Assembly: GCA_005799475.1 (NCBI GenBank)
Contig: SYGQ01000163.1
Coordinates: 1 to 19,033, forward strand
Reading direction: 5' to 3'
Length of the DNA stretch: 19,033 nucleotides
Origin: Planctomycetia bacterium
GTDB taxonomy: Bacteria; Planctomycetota; Phycisphaerae; Phycisphaerales; SM1A02
Shown here: positions 1 through 6,777 of the stretch, one piece after another
Position numbering within the stretch: position 1 is the stretch's first letter
How the letters are laid out: the number at the start of each line of letters is the position of its first letter
The notes under the pieces: model-generated
Databases searched by the model: none
Told to the model about the DNA's origin: nothing
Seen by the model: only the letters and a program-made list of their open reading frames with translations
Position numbers and translations under genes: made by a program

Positions 1-233
1 CCCGGGTAGCCCTCCGCGTACTTGTTGGTCATCCACGAGCCCGCCGCGTGCATGACCGCTGCGCTCACATGGTTTTCGCTCGCGATCAGTTCAAGCGTGG
101 ACTCCTGCCGCTCGCGCTCGCCCTCGAGCGACCGCGCCACCTCCGGATCCGCATGCCCGAGGAGGTCGAGGAGGGCGTCCGACATCGAACCGGTCTTGGC
201 ACTGCCGGAGGATCGAGGAGTGGCGGTGGGCAT
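1..233 (-). CDS. glyA: Serine hydroxymethyltransferase, N-terminal part (cut by window edge)
   Basis: The reverse strand from 233 to the window edge encodes 77 residues of the amino-terminal arm of the PLP enzyme that interconverts serine and glycine and charges tetrahydrofolate with a one-carbon unit. The family signatures are clear: LELIASEN at residues 47-54 and TNKYAEGYP at 69-77, the region just before the usual GKRYYGG. The stretch between them reads MHAAGSWMTN, where most members have an EAQGSVLTN-like sequence, a mild divergence. I chose the ATG at 233 because a TACATT box lies 6 nt upstream (240-245). An in-frame ATG at 185 (protein starting MSDALLDLL) is the alternative and would give a more usual family length at this end. 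Neither ATG has a Shine-Dalgarno sequence. The PLP lysine and the rest of the protein lie outside the window. Confidence 0.92.
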   Translation of the reverse strand, partial: MPTATPRSSGSAKTGSMSDALLDLLGHADPEVARSLEGERERQESTLELIASENHVSAAVMHAAGSWMTNKYAEGYP

Positions 234-239
234 CGGGCC

Positions 240-270
240 AATGTACTCACGCGGTCGTCGGTATCGTCAA
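240..270 (-). promoter_or_regulatory. Putative glyA promoter (TTGACG / TACATT)
   Basis: Read on the minus strand, a TTGACG -35-like hexamer (forward 265-270) is followed after 19 bp by TACATT (forward 240-245). Only 6 nt separate that box from the ATG at 233, so transcription would begin at or next to the start codon. The promoter shares its bases with the upstream region of the divergent alkyltransferase gene. Confidence 0.45.
262..267 (+). promoter_or_regulatory. Putative -10 box for the alkyltransferase gene
   Basis: TATCGT lies 7 nt before the GTG start at 275 and fits the TANNNT pattern seen before other genes in this window. No convincing -35 hexamer is visible at the expected distance. 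The box overlaps the -35-like element of glyA on the other strand. Confidence 0.3.
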
Positions 271-274
271 CATC

Positions 275-784
275 GTGACGAGCATCGCGTTCTCCTTCGG
301 GAAGGCTCAACTCCGCTTCGTCATCCGCGAGGGCACGGTGCACGGGGCGTGGCGTCTATCGCCCATCGCGCGAGGGCCGCGTGCGGCTTCGAAGGACGCA
401 AGAGTGATCGCCTCGCTCGTTGCCGCATGGCGTGATGGTCGCACCATTTCGGCGGCGCCGGTGATGAAACTTCTTCCCGATGGCCCTGCATTCTTCGTCG
501 AATGCTGGAAGGCGTGTCTCAAGATCCCGCGCGGAGAAACGCGCTCCTACGCGTGGCTGGCAAGGGCGGCTGGGCGCCCCACTGCGGTGCGCGCGGCCGC
601 GCAAGCCATGGCGCGCAACCCGCTGCCGCTCCTGGTCCCCTGCCACCGAGTCACTGGCACGAACGATCCCGGCGGATTCTGCGGCGCCGGACACATGGGC
701 GAGAGGACGGCGCGCGCGAAGAGATTCCTCGCCCTCAAGGCGGATCTCCTGCGACGCGAGGGCGCGCGAATCGCACGCGCATGA
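275..784 (+). CDS. ogt: Methylated-DNA--[protein]-cysteine S-methyltransferase (MGMT/Ogt family)
   Basis: A 169-residue suicide DNA-repair protein that would move alkyl groups from O6-alkylguanine in DNA to its own cysteine. The active-site motif PCHRV is at residues 122-126, with the acceptor Cys123. Before it, GETRSYAWLA (87-96) matches the helix-turn-helix DNA-binding part. AVRAAAQAMARNP (104-116) holds the probable arginine finger, Arg106, and NP is the conserved pair before the active site. After PCHRV the usual short GGYGG loop is lengthened and reads GGFCGAGHMGERTARA, adding a second cysteine at 136. The start codon is GTG; 41 bp separate it from divergent glyA. The protein is short, so it lacks an Ada-type regulatory domain. 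The family is secure; the choice between the ogt and ada-C labels is not. Confidence 0.9.
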   Translation: MTSIAFSFGKAQLRFVIREGTVHGAWRLSPIARGPRAASKDARVIASLVAAWRDGRTISAAPVMKLLPDGPAFFVECWKACLKIPRGETRSYAWLARAAGRPTAVRAAAQAMARNPLPLLVPCHRVTGTNDPGGFCGAGHMGERTARAKRFLALKADLLRREGARIARA

Positions 785-789
785 TTCCT

Positions 790-795
790 GTACGC
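790..795 (+). promoter_or_regulatory. Possible -10 box for the sugar-nucleotide dehydrogenase gene
   Basis: TACGCT lies just after the alkyltransferase stop. It would start transcription about 40 nt ahead of the ATG at 840, leaving a leader with the Shine-Dalgarno AGGAG at 825-829. No clear -35 element is seen, so read-through from the upstream gene is equally possible. Confidence 0.2.
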
Positions 796-839
796 TTCGC
801 CCCCTCGAACCACTCGCGAACCTCAGGAGATCTGGCTGC

Positions 840-2171
840 ATGCGCATCACGATGGTTGGCACGGGCTATGTGGGACTCGTCACGGGGGCCTGCTTCTCTG
901 ACATGGGCAATCATGTCACATGCCTCGATATCGACGAACGCAAGATCGCCACGCTTCGCCGGGGTGAGAGCCCGATCTACGAGCCTGGACTGTCGGAGAT
1001 GATCCAGCGCAACGCGGCCGCAGGTCGACTGGAGTTCACTTCCGACAAGGCCAAGGCGTATGCCTCTGCGCAGGTCATCTTCATCTGCGTGGGGACCCCT
1101 AGTCGCGACGATGGCAGCGCCGACCTTCGGTTCGTCCTCGCCGTCGCCGAAGACATCGCGCACGAGATCGAGCGCCTCGGTGCCAAGGGCGCAGGAAAGA
1201 CCGTGGTCGTCAAGAGCACGGTGCCCGTGGGCACCACCCACCGCGTGCGCGACGCGATCCGCGCCGTCACGAAGGTTTCTTTCCACATCGCCGACAATCC
1301 AGAGTTCCTCAAGGAAGGCGACGCGATCCAAGACTTCATGAAGCCCGATCGCGTGGTCTGCGGCGTCGACGATGAGGCCACCGGCGAGACCATGCGTGCC
1401 CTCTACGACCCGTTCGTCCGTCAGGGCAATCCTATCTTCATCCTTGATGTGTGCAGTTCCGAGATGGTCAAGTACGCGAGCAATGCCATGCTCGCCTGCA
1501 AGATCTCGTTCATCAATGAGATTGCGAATCTTTGCGAACGGTACGGGGCCAACATCGCCGCGGTCCGCGAGGGCATGTGCGCGGACAAGCGGATCGGGAA
1601 TCAGTTCCTGTACCCGGGACTCGGCTACGGGGGCTCATGCTTCCCCAAGGACACCCAGGCGGTCGTCTCGATGGGGCGCGCGACCGGTCTTGACTGCAAG
1701 CTCAATGCGTCCGTGCACGAGGTCAATCAGGACCAGCGACGACACTTCTGGGCGAAGATCGAACGGGAGCTGGGGGGAGATCTTCGCGGCAAACTCCTTA
1801 CTTTCTGGGGGGTTGCGTTCAAACCGCGAACCGACGACATCCGAGAGGCACCAAGCCTGACCCTCATGCAGATGGCCCTCGACGCCGGGGCCAAGGTGCG
1901 CGCCTACGACCCGGTCGCGCTCGAGCACCTTGCCGCCGAGATGCCTTCGGTCGAGCGGGCGAAGGATCAGTATTCGGCGCTCGATGGCGCGGAAGCCCTC
2001 ATTATCTGCACGGAATGGGCCGAATTCCGCTCACCCGACTTTGGGGAACTGAGGCGCCGACTCCGCCGTCCGCTCATCGTCGACGGCCGAAACTTGTTTC
2101 GGCCCGCACAGGTGACCTCCGAGGGGTTCACCTACGCGTCAGTTGGGCGTGCGACCGCGCGACCGACCTAG
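840..2171 (+). CDS. ugd: UDP-glucose/GDP-mannose 6-dehydrogenase family protein
   Basis: A 443-residue NAD-dependent enzyme that oxidises a nucleotide sugar twice at C6 to a uronic acid, most likely UDP-glucose to UDP-glucuronate for polysaccharide synthesis. The Rossmann motif GTGYVG is at residues 7-12. NPEFLKEG (153-160) is the family signature, EMVKYASNA holds Lys211, and GYGGSCFPKD holds the catalytic Cys267. The carboxy-terminal UDP-binding domain includes GVAFKPRTDDIREAPS. The reading frame stays open upstream to 480, but that part overlaps the alkyltransferase gene and lacks homology. The ATG at 840 has AGGAG ten nt upstream and starts directly at the Rossmann strand. Length is normal. 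UDP-glucose is favoured over GDP-mannose by general similarity only. No exopolysaccharide genes lie next to it. Confidence 0.93.
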   Translation: MRITMVGTGYVGLVTGACFSDMGNHVTCLDIDERKIATLRRGESPIYEPGLSEMIQRNAAAGRLEFTSDKAKAYASAQVIFICVGTPSRDDGSADLRFVLAVAEDIAHEIERLGAKGAGKTVVVKSTVPVGTTHRVRDAIRAVTKVSFHIADNPEFLKEGDAIQDFMKPDRVVCGVDDEATGETMRALYDPFVRQGNPIFILDVCSSEMVKYASNAMLACKISFINEIANLCERYGANIAAVREGMCADKRIGNQFLYPGLGYGGSCFPKDTQAVVSMGRATGLDCKLNASVHEVNQDQRRHFWAKIERELGGDLRGKLLTFWGVAFKPRTDDIREAPSLTLMQMALDAGAKVRAYDPVALEHLAAEMPSVERAKDQYSALDGAEALIICTEWAEFRSPDFGELRRRLRRPLIVDGRNLFRPAQVTSEGFTYASVGRATARPT

Positions 2172-2197
2172 GCCACACTCCCAAGCAGATTCGTCGG

Positions 2198-2256
2198 AAA
2201 AACTAGCATTTTTGTCGCCCGCGCACTTGCGACGACCCTTGAGGGAGCCCTACATT
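2198..2256 (+). promoter_or_regulatory. HU gene promoter with AT-rich upstream element
   Basis: TTGCGA (2227-2232) and TACATT (2251-2256) are separated by 18 bp, a good sigma-70-like pair. About 14 bp upstream of the -35 hexamer is an A5-CTAGC-AT5 block (2198-2213). It is strikingly AT-rich in this GC-rich sequence and sits where an UP element would contact RNA polymerase alpha subunits. The expected transcript would have a leader of roughly 70 nt. Confidence 0.5.
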
Positions 2257-2336
2257 CCCCGTGCCGCATGCATTGTGCGGTTGGGAGCGAGACCACATTC
2301 TCGACACGGACTGTCACAGAAAGGACATCTGAAAAC

Positions 2337-2729
2337 ATGGCAACCATGACCAAGAAGTCGCCGGCCAAGAAGGCGACGAAGAACACGAAGACCGCGAAGA
2401 AGGCGTACAAGCCGACGACGACCACCAAGGTGCGAACCCGCAGCCAAGTGATCGCTGATCTGGCCTGCGCGTCGGATGTGAAGAAGGGTGTCGTCAAGGA
2501 GATCTTCGAGAACCTCACCACGATGATCGGCTCCGACCTCAGCAGCCGCGGCCCGGGCACCTTCAGCTTCATGGGTCTTCTCAAGCTCAAGACCGTCAAG
2601 AAGCCCGCGACCAAGGAGCGAACCGGCGTGAATCCGTTCACGGGTGCGACGCAGGTCTTCAAGGCCAAGCCAGCGAGCAAGAAGGTTCGTGCACGCTCGA
2701 CGAAGACGCTCAACTCGCTCGTCAGCTGA
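2337..2729 (+). CDS. HU-family DNA-binding protein with Lys/Thr-rich N-terminal tail
   Basis: A 130-residue nucleoid protein. Residues 35-130 are an HU/IHF core: an opening helix after RTRSQVIADLA, the DNA-binding beta arm, and the diagnostic VNPFTGATQVFKAKPA at 98-113. Residues 1-34 form a tail of lysine, threonine and alanine with AKKA-like repeats, resembling histone H1 or chlamydial Hc1 tails; it would add non-specific DNA contacts. The ATG at 2337 has AAAGGA eleven nt upstream (2320-2325). The frame is open further up to an ATG at 2268, but that stretch has no basic tail character and lies close behind the promoter. The gene is monocistronic, with its own promoter and terminator, as expected for an abundant protein. 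Which HU paralogue it is cannot be told. Confidence 0.9.
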   Translation: MATMTKKSPAKKATKNTKTAKKAYKPTTTTKVRTRSQVIADLACASDVKKGVVKEIFENLTTMIGSDLSSRGPGTFSFMGLLKLKTVKKPATKERTGVNPFTGATQVFKAKPASKKVRARSTKTLNSLVS

Positions 2730-2762
2730 CCGAAAGTCTGAGCGACTCAAATCGATTCGCAT

Positions 2763-2797
2763 GCGGCCCTGCCTTTCGGCGGGGCCGCTTTCTTTTT
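2763..2797 (+). terminator. Rho-independent terminator after the HU gene
   Basis: GCGGCCC (2763-2769) pairs with GGGCCGC (2782-2788). Inside the loop, GCC can pair with GGC around TTTC, making the hairpin longer. A TTTCTTTTT tract follows at once (2789-2797). It lies 33 bp after the HU stop. Confidence 0.85.
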
Positions 2798-2932
2798 GAG
2801 GCGCTGCTGCCACGCATGTGTGTCGAACTGCTCCTGCGCTCACGGTCCGTCGCCACACGCGCGTGCCCGCAGACAGTTTGGAGCGCGCCGCGCGTCGCGA
2901 ACGGTCCCCAGGGGCGCGTGGTCCGAATGCGT

Positions 2933-2961
2933 GCTGTCACTCCGGCGCGCGCTGTGACAGC
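2933..2961 (-). repeat. 8-bp inverted repeat spanning the murQ stop codon
   Basis: GCTGTCAC (2933-2940) and GTGACAGC (2954-2961) are perfect inverted copies around a 13-nt spacer and straddle the murQ stop at 2937-2939. No T tract follows on the minus strand, so it is not a typical intrinsic terminator. It could protect the 3' end or be chance. Confidence 0.35.
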
Positions 2962-3860
2962 GCGAGGCGCAACATGCCGCTCGCCGCAGCGAGCCGCGCT
3001 CTCGCGGAGGTGGCGTCGAGGCCGCACGAGCGCATCACAATGGCGACCTTGACACTCCCGCGCGCGTCCTCGAGCAGTTGCGCCGCAACCTCGCGCGTGA
3101 GTGACGGCTCGAACTCGCACAGCGTGCGAATCGCGCGATCGACCAGCTTGTCGTTGGTTGCCGCGAGGTCAACCATGAGGTTGCCGTGCACCTTTCCGAG
3201 CTTCGTGAAGACAATGGTTGTGATCGCGTTGAGCGCCAGTTTGGTGGCCGATCCGGCCTTGAGCCGCGTCGAGCCAGTCAAGACCTCGGCGCCGGTGGCG
3301 AGCAGGATGAAGTGGTCGCAACCGTCCGGAATCTCGCCCTCCGAGCAGACGAGGAATCCGGTGAGCGCGCCGCGCAGCCTCGCGTGACGAATGGCCCCGC
3401 GGGCATAGGGCGTGGTTCCGCCTGCGGCGATCGCCAGCACGGTGTCGCGTGAGGACAGCCCAAGCGCATCAAACTCGCCAACAACGCCATCAGGATCATC
3501 CTCCTTGCGCTCGCTGCTTCGCCGAAGCGCCGCGTCGCCGCCGGCGATGAGGCCGACGACCTGCGAAGGATCGCTCAGAAATGTCGGTGGACACTCGCTC
3601 GCATCGAGCACACCGAGCCGTCCGGAAGTGCCTGCCCCGCAGTAAATGAGCCGGCCTCCCTCGCGCATGCGCAGTGAAAGCGCGTCGATGAACGCGCCCA
3701 GCGCTGGCGCCGCGTGCGACACCGCCTCCGCCACGCGTTCGTGGTCGCTCGCCATGAGCGCCAACTGGTCGGCCGTCGAGAGCCGATCAAAGTCTTGCGA
3801 GGCCGCTTGCCGCTGCTCGGTCGCCACATGCGAACGGTCGGGCGGGAGCGCGCGCGTCAC
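2937..3860 (-). CDS. murQ: N-acetylmuramic acid 6-phosphate etherase
   Basis: A 307-residue SIS-domain lyase that removes the D-lactyl ether from MurNAc-6-phosphate to give GlcNAc-6-phosphate, a step in peptidoglycan recycling. TEQR near residue 14 and the glycine-rich LIYCGAGTSGRLGVLDASECPPTF region are diagnostic. Glu89 in SEC corresponds to the catalytic acid, and Glu120 in ERKEDD to the second catalytic glutamate of E. coli MurQ. The GTG start at 3860 overlaps the stop of the upstream peptidase as GTGA, and the resulting length is normal for the family. The frame is open further upstream, but only through the peptidase gene. No PTS transporter, anhydroMurNAc kinase or nagZ is visible nearby, so the source of the phosphorylated substrate is unknown here. 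Confidence 0.93.
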   Translation of the reverse strand: MTRALPPDRSHVATEQRQAASQDFDRLSTADQLALMASDHERVAEAVSHAAPALGAFIDALSLRMREGGRLIYCGAGTSGRLGVLDASECPPTFLSDPSQVVGLIAGGDAALRRSSERKEDDPDGVVGEFDALGLSSRDTVLAIAAGGTTPYARGAIRHARLRGALTGFLVCSEGEIPDGCDHFILLATGAEVLTGSTRLKAGSATKLALNAITTIVFTKLGKVHGNLMVDLAATNDKLVDRAIRTLCEFEPSLTREVAAQLLEDARGSVKVAIVMRSCGLDATSARARLAAASGMLRLALSQRAPE

Positions 3861-5863
3861 GGCGAGAGGTGATCCTTGAAGAAGCGCCACTTGGCGGCGT
3901 CTTCGGCTTGGCCGAATCCGCCGTGGCCGGCACGCGGGAACAACATGAGTTCGAACTCGAAACCTCGGTCGTAGAGCCGCTGCGCGAGCGCCCACGCGTT
4001 GTTCGGGTGGACATTGTCATCTTCCATCCCGTGCACGAGCATGAAGTGGCCGCGCATCTTGTCCGCGTGCACGACGACACTGCCGGCGTCGTAGCCCGCC
4101 TGATTCTCCTGCGGCGTGCGCATGAACCGCTCGGTGTAAATCGAGTCGTACTGCCGCCAGTCCGTCGGGCCGCTTTCGGCCACTGCCGCGGCGAACACCT
4201 CCGGATGGCGCACCAGCGAAAGGGCTGAGAGGTATCCACCATACGAAAGCCCGGTGATCCCAACGCGTTTCTCGTCCATACCCGGCTGCGCGCCCAGCTG
4301 CGTGACGGCCGCTGCTTGGTCATCCATATCGGCGATCCCGAGCGCCATGTAGGTCGCATCCTCGAAGAGTTTGCCACGGCCGGGCGTGCCTCGGTTGTCG
4401 ACGCGGAGCGAGACGAAGCCGTGATCGCACGACTCGGGCTGATCGGCAAAGGTGCCGTGAATGGTTTGGAAGTACGGCCCCCCGTAGACGCTCACAATGA
4501 TCGGCCACTCGCGCGATGGATCGAACCCTTTGGGAAAATGCACGATGCCATAGAGGTCAGTCACGCCATCGGCCGCCTTGAACACCTTGAGTTCCGGCGG
4601 CCTCACCCCCTGCTCCGCCCACGGATCGCCCTCGGGCTCGGCGAGCGTCGCGATGAGTTTCCCCGTGCGGGTGTAGAGGCGCGTTGACGGACGACGCGAG
4701 ACGCTCTCATCGGTGGCGGCGAAGGAGTCGCCCCCGGGGGCGATTTTGAACCGTCCGTAGTGGCGATCCTCAGTTGTCATCCGCCTCTGCTGGGAACCGT
4801 CGAGCCGCGCCACCATCAACTGCTGATTGACTGCGGTGGCCGCGGGAAAAGCCGTGAAATAGAGATCGCCTGACGCCTCGTCGACGGCTTCGATTCGCCC
4901 GCAGGGAAAGGGTCCGGCTGTCAGCGCGACGGTGTGCGGCGAGTCGAGCGAACGAATCTCGTAGTGCTTGAAGCCAGTGCGCTCGCTGGCCCAGATGAAC
5001 CTCCGTCCATCTGCGAGAAATCGCATCTCGGGAAGGTGGTGGTTCCAGTGCAGCTGCTGCTCGCGCAGGATGACTCGGACCGCGCCCGACTCCGCGTCCG
5101 CCGCGCAGAGTTCGAGCACATCGTGCCGCCGATTGAGGCGGTGGAACAACAGCTCGGCGCCCGAAGGTGACCACTCCACACCATAGATGTATTGGTCCGC
5201 ATCGCCGACACTCACCCACACCACATGCGCAAGGGGGTCCTCGGACTTCGACTCGCAGAAGGCGCTCGCATCGAGAATCCCAAGCGTCGCAATCGGGTTC
5301 GGGTCGCCCGGCTTTGGATACCGTTCCGTATCGACTTCCGTGCGCAACGAGGTCAGCCCCGACAGAAGGTGGAACTGCGGCACCTTCGCGTCATCAAACT
5401 TGTAGAACGCGAGCCGTGAGGAGTCCGGACTCCACCACATGCCCGTCGTTTGGTCGAGTTCCTCGCCGTAGACCCAGCTTGCGGTGCCGTAGCGGAGCGT
5501 CGCTGTGCCGTCGGTCGTGACAGCGCGTTTTTCGGCCTCGCCGCACTTGACGAACAGATTGCCCTTCTGCGAGAGGGCACTGCGCTCCCCGCTTGGCGCC
5601 ACTTCGACGGGCCGCTGCCGTCCGCGCGCGGGCGCTCCCGGTCGCGACCGCGCACGCGGGCGGTCACTCGCTGCTGGAATCACCGCATCCGCGGCCCCCT
5701 GTTCGATCGCACCGGACTCAAGATCCACTCGTCGCCAACTCCCGTCGCGACGGAACCACGCCGAGTCCGCATCCCACCGGATGTCGCGCACCACTCCCGA
5801 CTCGCCTTGCGCGAAGGCGGAGGCCGAGAGCGCCGCGGCAAGGATCCAGGTCACGCGCGTCAT
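3857..5863 (-). CDS. Secreted S9B (dipeptidyl peptidase IV-type) serine peptidase
   Basis: A 668-residue exported peptidase. Residues 1-19 form a signal peptide ending AFAQ. A beta-propeller follows (about 25-420), containing WVYGEEL at 130-136. The two glutamates there (134, 135) match the pair that anchors the free amino terminus of the substrate in DPP4. The alpha/beta hydrolase domain (about 430-668) carries Ser540 in GLSYGG, Asp616 in EDDNVHP and His647 in GHGGF, a complete triad. It would cut dipeptides, typically X-Pro or X-Ala, from peptide amino termini in the periplasm or outside. Its ATG shares one base with the stop of the upstream kinase (TGATG), and its stop overlaps murQ. A role in trimming wall or scavenged peptides is inferred from context only. 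Confidence 0.92.
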   Translation of the reverse strand: MTRVTWILAAALSASAFAQGESGVVRDIRWDADSAWFRRDGSWRRVDLESGAIEQGAADAVIPAASDRPRARSRPGAPARGRQRPVEVAPSGERSALSQKGNLFVKCGEAEKRAVTTDGTATLRYGTASWVYGEELDQTTGMWWSPDSSRLAFYKFDDAKVPQFHLLSGLTSLRTEVDTERYPKPGDPNPIATLGILDASAFCESKSEDPLAHVVWVSVGDADQYIYGVEWSPSGAELLFHRLNRRHDVLELCAADAESGAVRVILREQQLHWNHHLPEMRFLADGRRFIWASERTGFKHYEIRSLDSPHTVALTAGPFPCGRIEAVDEASGDLYFTAFPAATAVNQQLMVARLDGSQQRRMTTEDRHYGRFKIAPGGDSFAATDESVSRRPSTRLYTRTGKLIATLAEPEGDPWAEQGVRPPELKVFKAADGVTDLYGIVHFPKGFDPSREWPIIVSVYGGPYFQTIHGTFADQPESCDHGFVSLRVDNRGTPGRGKLFEDATYMALGIADMDDQAAAVTQLGAQPGMDEKRVGITGLSYGGYLSALSLVRHPEVFAAAVAESGPTDWRQYDSIYTERFMRTPQENQAGYDAGSVVVHADKMRGHFMLVHGMEDDNVHPNNAWALAQRLYDRGFEFELMLFPRAGHGGFGQAEDAAKWRFFKDHLSP

Positions 5864-6777
5864 CAGCTCACGCGCACGGCGGCCTGAAACTGTCGCAATC
5901 GACTGTCGATCTCTCCGGGCTTGAGGGCGCGCAGCCGATCAAGTCCGAAGGACTCGAGCGTGAAACTTGCGAGCACCGTGCCGTAGGCCATCGCGGTCTG
6001 AAGCGCGTTGAAGTCACGGCGGTTTTCGCGCGCAAGGAATCCCATGAAGCCGCCCGCGAAACTGTCTCCCGCCCCCGTGGGATCGACGACGCCGGCCTCC
6101 TCAACGGGAAACGCCGGCAGCACGGCCCGCCCCTCGCGATGCGTCAGAAGCGCTCCATGTTCGCCCTTCTTGACGACGACAAAGCTCGGTCCGTGCTCCA
6201 TGATGCGCTGCGCCGAGCTGACTGCGCTGCGGAGACCGGTCAACTCCGCCGCTTCGGAATCGTTGACGATCACCCCGTCCACGCGCTTGAGCAGTGAACT
6301 GAGATCGCCGTGCGCTGTGCGAATCCATAGATCCATCGTGTCCGCCACCACCAGCTTGCGATGGGGGAACTGGTCGAGGAATCCCAACTGCACAGCGGGG
6401 TGTGTGTTGCCGAGAAAGATGAACTCCGCGCTCTTGAAACTTTCGGGAACACGCGGGGGACTCTCTTGCAGTACGCCGACTTCCGTGAAGAGTGTCTCGC
6501 GTCGGTTCACATCCTCGAAGTACCGCCCGCCCCAAGAGAATGTGCGAGAACCTTGCCGCGATTCGAGACCGTCCAAGCAGAGTCCGGGGAACGATCGCAG
6601 TGCCTCCGAATGCTCCGTCGGCCAGTCGTCGCCAACGGCTGCGACAACACCGACCGGGCACAACTGACTCGCCGACGCCGCGAAGTAGGCCGCACTGCCG
6701 CCGGAGACACCCTCGCGGCTCGCGCGTGGCGTGTGCACGGTGTCGATCCCGATGGTCCCAGTGACGACGAGCCTCAC
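5863..6777 (-). CDS. PfkB-family carbohydrate/nucleoside kinase
   Basis: A 304-residue ribokinase-fold kinase. GGSAAYFA (26-33) matches the first PfkB signature, and VNDSEAAELTG (171-181) matches the NxxE magnesium/ATP region. KKGEHGAL (203-210) precedes the nucleotide site. DPTGAGDSFAGG (232-243) is the second signature, with catalytic base Asp238. The GTG start at 6777 overlaps the upstream stop as GTGA and begins directly with the first beta strand; a longer open frame upstream only reads through the membrane protein gene. The substrate cannot be assigned from sequence: ribose, fructose-type sugars and adenosine are all possible. The position in an operon with murQ makes an amino sugar or recycled sugar worth considering, but this is inference. 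Confidence 0.88.
   Translation of the reverse strand: MRLVVTGTIGIDTVHTPRASREGVSGGSAAYFAASASQLCPVGVVAAVGDDWPTEHSEALRSFPGLCLDGLESRQGSRTFSWGGRYFEDVNRRETLFTEVGVLQESPPRVPESFKSAEFIFLGNTHPAVQLGFLDQFPHRKLVVADTMDLWIRTAHGDLSSLLKRVDGVIVNDSEAAELTGLRSAVSSAQRIMEHGPSFVVVKKGEHGALLTHREGRAVLPAFPVEEAGVVDPTGAGDSFAGGFMGFLARENRRDFNALQTAMAYGTVLASFTLESFGLDRLRALKPGEIDSRLRQFQAAVRVS

Noticed and set aside
480..839. 120-codon upstream extension of the sugar-nucleotide dehydrogenase
   Set aside because: It overlaps the alkyltransferase gene, is arginine- and serine-rich with no homology, and the Rossmann strand with a good Shine-Dalgarno sequence begins at 840.
2798..2936. Possible small genes between the HU terminator and murQ
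   Set aside because: Frames there are arginine-rich read-throughs without ribosome sites or recognisable domains; only the inverted repeat at the murQ stop is worth noting.
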